From Mesocentrotus franciscanus (Eukaryota; Echinodermata; Echinoidea; Camarodonta; Strongylocentrotidae), in the NCBI GenBank assembly GCA_037976565.1, contig CP137668.1, forward strand, positions 8,058,496 through 8,122,495: DNA of 64,000 nucleotides, given 5' to 3'. The position numbers and the translations under genes are program-made. The notes beneath the pieces were generated by a model. It saw nothing but the letters and a program-made list of their open reading frames with translations. It ran no database searches and was not told the origin of the DNA. Shown here one piece after another: positions 58,990 through 64,000 of the stretch. Within the stretch, counting starts at the first letter, position 1. The number at the start of each line of letters is the position of its first letter.

Positions 58990-61960
58990 AAAATTTTAAG
59001 TTTCTAAGCCTAAAACTATATTTTATCTCCTTGGGGAACTGCAACTAGAAATTAATTTTTCCCCATTTTTATTTCATGACACATCACAAACTTCTTCCTC
59101 TTCCTTTCAGGACAAAAAATTCCTTCAGGCTTCTTACACTTTTATTTTTCCGACCCAGTTTTCTGACTCCATAACAAGTCAGCAACTGGTCTTATAAAAT
59201 GTTCATTTTCATGTGGCAAGTTTCAGTCATCCCCTCTTGTTAACATATCTCTCAACAATGGCCTCAAGCTATTTCAATGCCAACAACACAGGCATTTAAA
59301 TTGCTAAACTTTTAACATTTCCCTTGCCTATCTCTCTGGGGGATGTGTCTGTTTAACCTCAGATCAGATAGAATCAAAATCGAATTATCCCAAGTCCCCG
59401 TAAGTTTTTTGATGCGTTCAGCGCGATAACTCTCTCCCGTCCCAGCGGACGTCTACCTCACAAAATTATCTCCCTAGAGGTATTTTGTGAGAGAAAATTA
59501 GGAATTTTGAAGGAAAGTGCATGATTTTGATACTTTATAGAGAAAAGTTTTCACCAGTTTTGGGAGTGAGAAGATTGCCTGCTGAGTTGTCCTTTCTAGA
59601 TTGTGTCTCACCAGAATTGTGGACTTCCTGTACTTGTCCTATTACCCCTTGATCATTTAATTGAAATCTTGAATTTTTTGCAAAATGCATTTGATAAATA
59701 AATGATGATAATTGATGAATGCACTTTCTATACAGTTGGCCCTACATTATGTATACTTGTGATAAAATACAAATTAAACCCAAGTCCCCAATGTTTGTAA
59801 AGTCAATGCACAACCTGTTACCAGTAATTCAAGAATCTGTGATAGATTAAGATCAATCACACTTTAAAATAAAAAGTGGGGCCCTAGTTCTAGATCTGGA
59901 GATTCCTACTTTTTAAAACTTCTGCACCTCATTCAATTAAAACGTTGTAAAAATGAGCTGAAAATGTTTAAGATATGAAAGCCAGATGACAGTACATGCC
60001 TTGCATATTATTCCTTGACACTATAGATTTTAAAATTTGTAGACATCCTGTAATTTGCCCTTTATTCATTCAGATTTTGAATGTGAGTGCATGGAGTACT
60101 GTGTTAAATTTTTAGTAAAATAATATTTCAAAGCATTTTCCATACAGTTACTATAATCCTCACAATTATTAGATGTATAGGCCTACATATATTTTTGTTG
60201 ACTGTCTCTATCTTTCCTGGTTCCGAATTTGGGTATTGAGTGGAAAATATACAAGTTGATCATGCTGAAGTACATGTATGTCAGCTATAGAAGAAGAAAT
60301 TATTAATCATTTCCCTTGCTTATGATGCATGTTGTGTTTTTACAATACAAGAAGAGAAGCTTACTGAAATTAATTGAAGATTACTGAATCATCTTCAAAA
60401 CTAATTAAGAGTCAATAACGTCATCGCTTAGCCATTAGCGTAATCAATAATCAGACCATATCTCCTTAAAAGCATCTTCTGCTGATGAACATTTCTAGCA
60501 ACTGCTGAAATTTCTAGTATCCATCAATCCCCCCATCTAGACTACCAAAATTCATTGTATAGCGCTAAATTAAAACTGTATCTATAACTATCATAAGTAA
60601 TTAAAACTTTCTTCTAGTCTGAATGTTATATACACGAAATGCATATTTGAACATTGCCTCAAATGACAACTAGATAGATCTGAACGTGGTATCGTACAAA
60701 ACCGTATGCAGGCATGGCTTATCGTGAGTGTGCACTGTTCATTGGCAATATATACCTTCCTTCCATGTCAAGTGACCCCCTTCAAAATTAGTTCCATTTA
60801 AGACGTTTTTCTGTGTATTATGTTATCCAGTGTGTGCGCCCCTTTCGTTTTACGATGCTTCTTTCAATAGCGTTTCTTTATATAATTTGCAGAGACATTT
60901 TCTCAAGTCTGAGCAGGCTACATGACATCAGAACTCCCACAGAGATTACATAGCTGCAAAACAATTCAAGTCGAAAATTACAAGACATCTCCAGCGAGGC
61001 ATGTAGACTTGGGTGAGATGATCTTGATCTTCTAGCACTTAATGTATTCCATGACAGAGAAGACCTTGTTGTTGATGGATAGTCTATATGACGGACGACT
61101 GGTTTATCAGATCGTAACTGTCAAAGTGAAGGGGAACCCTAAGCCTTCAGACTGACTTATGGGTATTGTCAGTCTTGCTTCTTAATTTCCTGTCGAACTG
61201 GAGTTTCCATAATTGTACGTGATTTCCGTCTCATCCCAATTCTGCAGCGAGTCTGTGTCCAGCATGTGAGGTATGTTCTGCTATTTTTCCTTCCTTTCAG
61301 GCTGAGTCCTAGGGCTGAGAAAGACCCACCTCTTATAGGGCTATTTTAGAATACTACATTGGGGATGGATGGAATTATATTCTTTCCTTACTAATGCAAA
61401 GTGATACAAATGTGTAGGTCCTAATTAAAGACATATTTTCATTTTGGTAGTGCACAGAACGTTCAGATTAAACTTCTTGTGTATAAATACATGTCTATAG
61501 TATCAAATTATGCCATCTGTATGTACCAGGGCTGCAGATACATAGTTTGAAGTTGGGCTAGGAGTGTCTATCAATATATTCCAATCTTTAGCCATACCTA
61601 TGATTAATGTGCACATGCTGCAAATGTATTTATTATTGTTATAATTTTCAGTAAATGTTTGTACTCTCTGTCTTCTTCCTTCCCATTCACTATTTTGAAC
61701 AAGTGAAAAATGAATTTACAATAATTTGAAAACTTTGAGCTATCATTGAAATTTAAACATCCTTCCAAATTGAGAGTTCTTTCTAGCTTCCTTCATATTT
61801 TTTCTCAATAAATAAGACTTTCTAGCATGCACCTTGGTATAGATTACTTTGTTGCTTCCTTTAATTTATGACCCTCCTGCAAAATATTAGAAGATGTTAT
61901 AGATTCAGAAACATGTTCATAGTCGCATGATCAACAAAATTACAACATAACACAACTGTC
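58990..61960. other. Non-coding sequence, no recognised gene
   Basis: Three kilobases of AT-rich but not simple sequence. No exon with flanking splice sites and family similarity was found. Confidence 0.4.
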
Positions 61961-61969
61961 TTACATTCT

Positions 61970-62346
61970 AGAGATTCCCCTACAGCACCGAGGCTGCCTC
62001 AGATTCTGAAACAAAATCCTGGATTTAGCTCATGCTGCAATCATAATTATAAAACTTTATGTCAGTCAGGAATCCCATGACTTTTACAAGCCGATCGCCT
62101 GTCTGATTATCAAGATATTTATGATTGGAAATCTAAATTTCATTTTTGTTTTTATAACACTACAGTCTATTGGGGAAAATGAGTATGGTAAAACCGGTCA
62201 CTCAAAGATTTTTACTTTTTTGAGGCACTTCATGATCATTTTGAAGCGCAATTTTGTTAGGGCTTCAATATTACACCATATCACGGACACTGATAACACG
62301 TAGGGCCATGCATCTCAGATTTAACATTGTTAAACGGTGCCTTTAA
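61970..62346 (-). mobile_element. TTAA element, family F copy 2 (reverse)
   Basis: Inverted relative to 52876-53263. It keeps the AACATTGTTAAACGGTGCCT then TTAA end and the CTGAAACAAAATCCTGGATT body. The left end is degraded. The frame at 62121-62303 is repeat sequence. Confidence 0.7.
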
Positions 62347-63164
62347 GTTCCTATCATGTACTTATATATCATCATTTGATATTTATAGACTGTTTAGGTT
62401 TTATGACGGGAGATGGTTTCTCCGTTTTTCTTTTAACAATTTCCTTGTTTTTCACTTCTTGACCTTATTTTGTGTCAGTTGAATATCAATTGACCATTAC
62501 GATGTGTCTGTTTTGTAGGAAGGATAGGGCATTTAATCTTAGTTATGGGAATATGCTGGTTTAAGTATCTGAACGTTCGTTTCCTGTGCTGTAAACAAAT
62601 AGCAATCGGATGGTGTAGTCAGTGGTCATAAATGCTGATTTTATGATGGTCTTTGTGGTTAATTTGGCTTTTAACTTGCTTACAGGATTCTGCATTTATG
62701 CCATATTGTTGTTGTTGACATTTTCGCTGTTAAGTTATTATTTGAATATTTATGTCAGTCATATATTACATAAATTTTCACTGTCTTGGGCTGTTTATAT
62801 ATTTCATTGAGGTGTACAAATATCAAAAGTCCAGTGATACATACAATTGGGCTAAATATTTAATTACATCAGATTCAAAAGAATTTCACAGTCTTTGGAC
62901 TATCAAAACTATTAAAACTTCATATTAACTTTCTTATCCTTTGCTAGATTTTTTCACAAAGATAATCTGTATGAATCACTTATGATGCCAGCTAGAGTGG
63001 ACTTCCCCTTTAAGTTAGTCTCTTTAACAGTTATATTGCGGACATGTCGGGTACATGTATGTTTTGTAACTATATTATTCCATGAAGGATGTTGGAAAGT
63101 ATATACAATATCCCAGAAATGAGGAGGTGGTGTGTGGTTGGGAATTCTGTTGGGAAGTCGTCTT

Positions 63165-63395
63165 TGTTGTCGTCTTCTTCTTGTTCTTGTTCTTGTTCTC
63201 CTCCTCCTCCTCCTTTTTCTTCTTCTTCTTATTTTGTCTTGTTCTTATCGTTCCTGTTCTTCTTAATTCATTCTTATTCTTCTTTGTCTTCTTAATTCTT
63301 TCTGCTTCTTCTTTCTGCTTCTTCTTTCTTCTTCTTCTTTCTTCTTCTCATTTTTCTCCTTCTCTTCCTCCCTCTCTTTCTCCTCTCCTTCATCT
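63165..63395 (+). repeat. Pyrimidine tract (TTC)n/(TCC)n
   Basis: About 230 bp of TTC, TCC and CTT units. Predicted Phe/Ser-rich frames are artefacts. Confidence 0.9.
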
Positions 63396-63618
63396 TCAAA
63401 TTATCATTTGGGCATGATTATAATTACCTAATTAATTGGTAGCTAAGTCTAAACATTTCTCTTGTATCCACATTCAAGCAGTGGGTGGGGGTAGGGTAGT
63501 AACCACTTTCATGAACAAAATGATAAGTTGTCTCTCTTTGACATTAATCTCTACATAATTAGTATCTGAATATCTCTGTTGCAAGCACCTCATGGGGGGT
63601 GGGGAAGTGATATCATTA

Positions 63619-63652
63619 ACATTCGCATTAGCATTAGCATTCGCATTAGGCT
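63619..63652 (+). repeat. Short (GCATTA) hexamer repeat
   Basis: CATTCGCATTAGCATTAGCA is followed by TTCGCATTAGG; five imperfect 6-bp units. Confidence 0.8.
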
Positions 63653-64000
63653 GATGGCCCTAATGGAAATATCACCCTTTGGTGGTGTTTTTTGTTGTTG
63701 TTGCCCATATTCAAGAGCCAAATATTTTCTTCAAAATATATTTCTTAGAATAGGAATGAAAGATGGTGATTAATGATGTTTGTGTGCGTGAAGGGCACAG
63801 GAAGTAAAGGTGGTGAAGAAAAGAAATAGGATTTGAGACATAATAGATTTCGAATGAATAGTGATGTTGACGTATGTACACATGCCATGAGATTGAATGG
63901 GTATGTTTCAGGTGATGAATTGCTATATGTGTCAGGTGGTTTGAAAGAAATCAGCTGATATAGAAAACATTTGGTGACAGGCCCTTTCCGGAAGAAATAA

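Overview
The window is metazoan genomic DNA, AT-rich and crowded with microsatellites and small transposons. The single protein-coding gene I can support is the exocyst subunit EXOC3 (Sec6). Its similarity to vertebrate EXOC3, the short exons, the density of TTAA-flanked miniature transposons and the style of the LINE 3' ends all suggest a marine deuterostome, most likely a sea urchin. The species assignment is inference.

Region 1 (1-18806, minus strand): EXOC3. I placed 19 exons by hand, with consistent splice sites and phases, from the start codon at 18806 to an exon cut by the window edge at position 1. They encode about 550 residues. The last roughly 200 residues expected for the family lie off the window to the left. 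Exon 3 has a one-base deletion relative to the expected frame. The introns carry many inverted-repeat elements, including a three-level nest in intron 18.

Region 2 (18807-31038): upstream flank of EXOC3, then a decayed non-LTR retrotransposon (LINE) followed by purine-rich GA/GAA tracts. This block appears twice (21091-25784 and 26285-31038) on either side of exactly 500 N. It is most simply read as two overlapping contigs or haplotigs left unmerged. One copy carries a 34-bp insertion with perfect 10-bp inverted ends and 8-bp target duplications.

Region 3 (31039-64000): no gene that I can support. It holds LINE 3'-end fragments (37.4, 46.3-47.2 and 54 kb), several inverted-repeat elements, an array of diverged ~0.4-0.7 kb repeats at 43.2-45.9 kb that may lie in a TTAA-bounded 4.3-kb element, and a family of ~65-bp hairpins. 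Long stretches of mixed-complexity DNA there could be regulatory, but nothing in the window proves it.

There is no operon-like organisation and no sign of a novel multi-gene system. The most notable items are the unmerged duplication with its miniature insertion, the nested transposons, the hairpin family and the repeat array.
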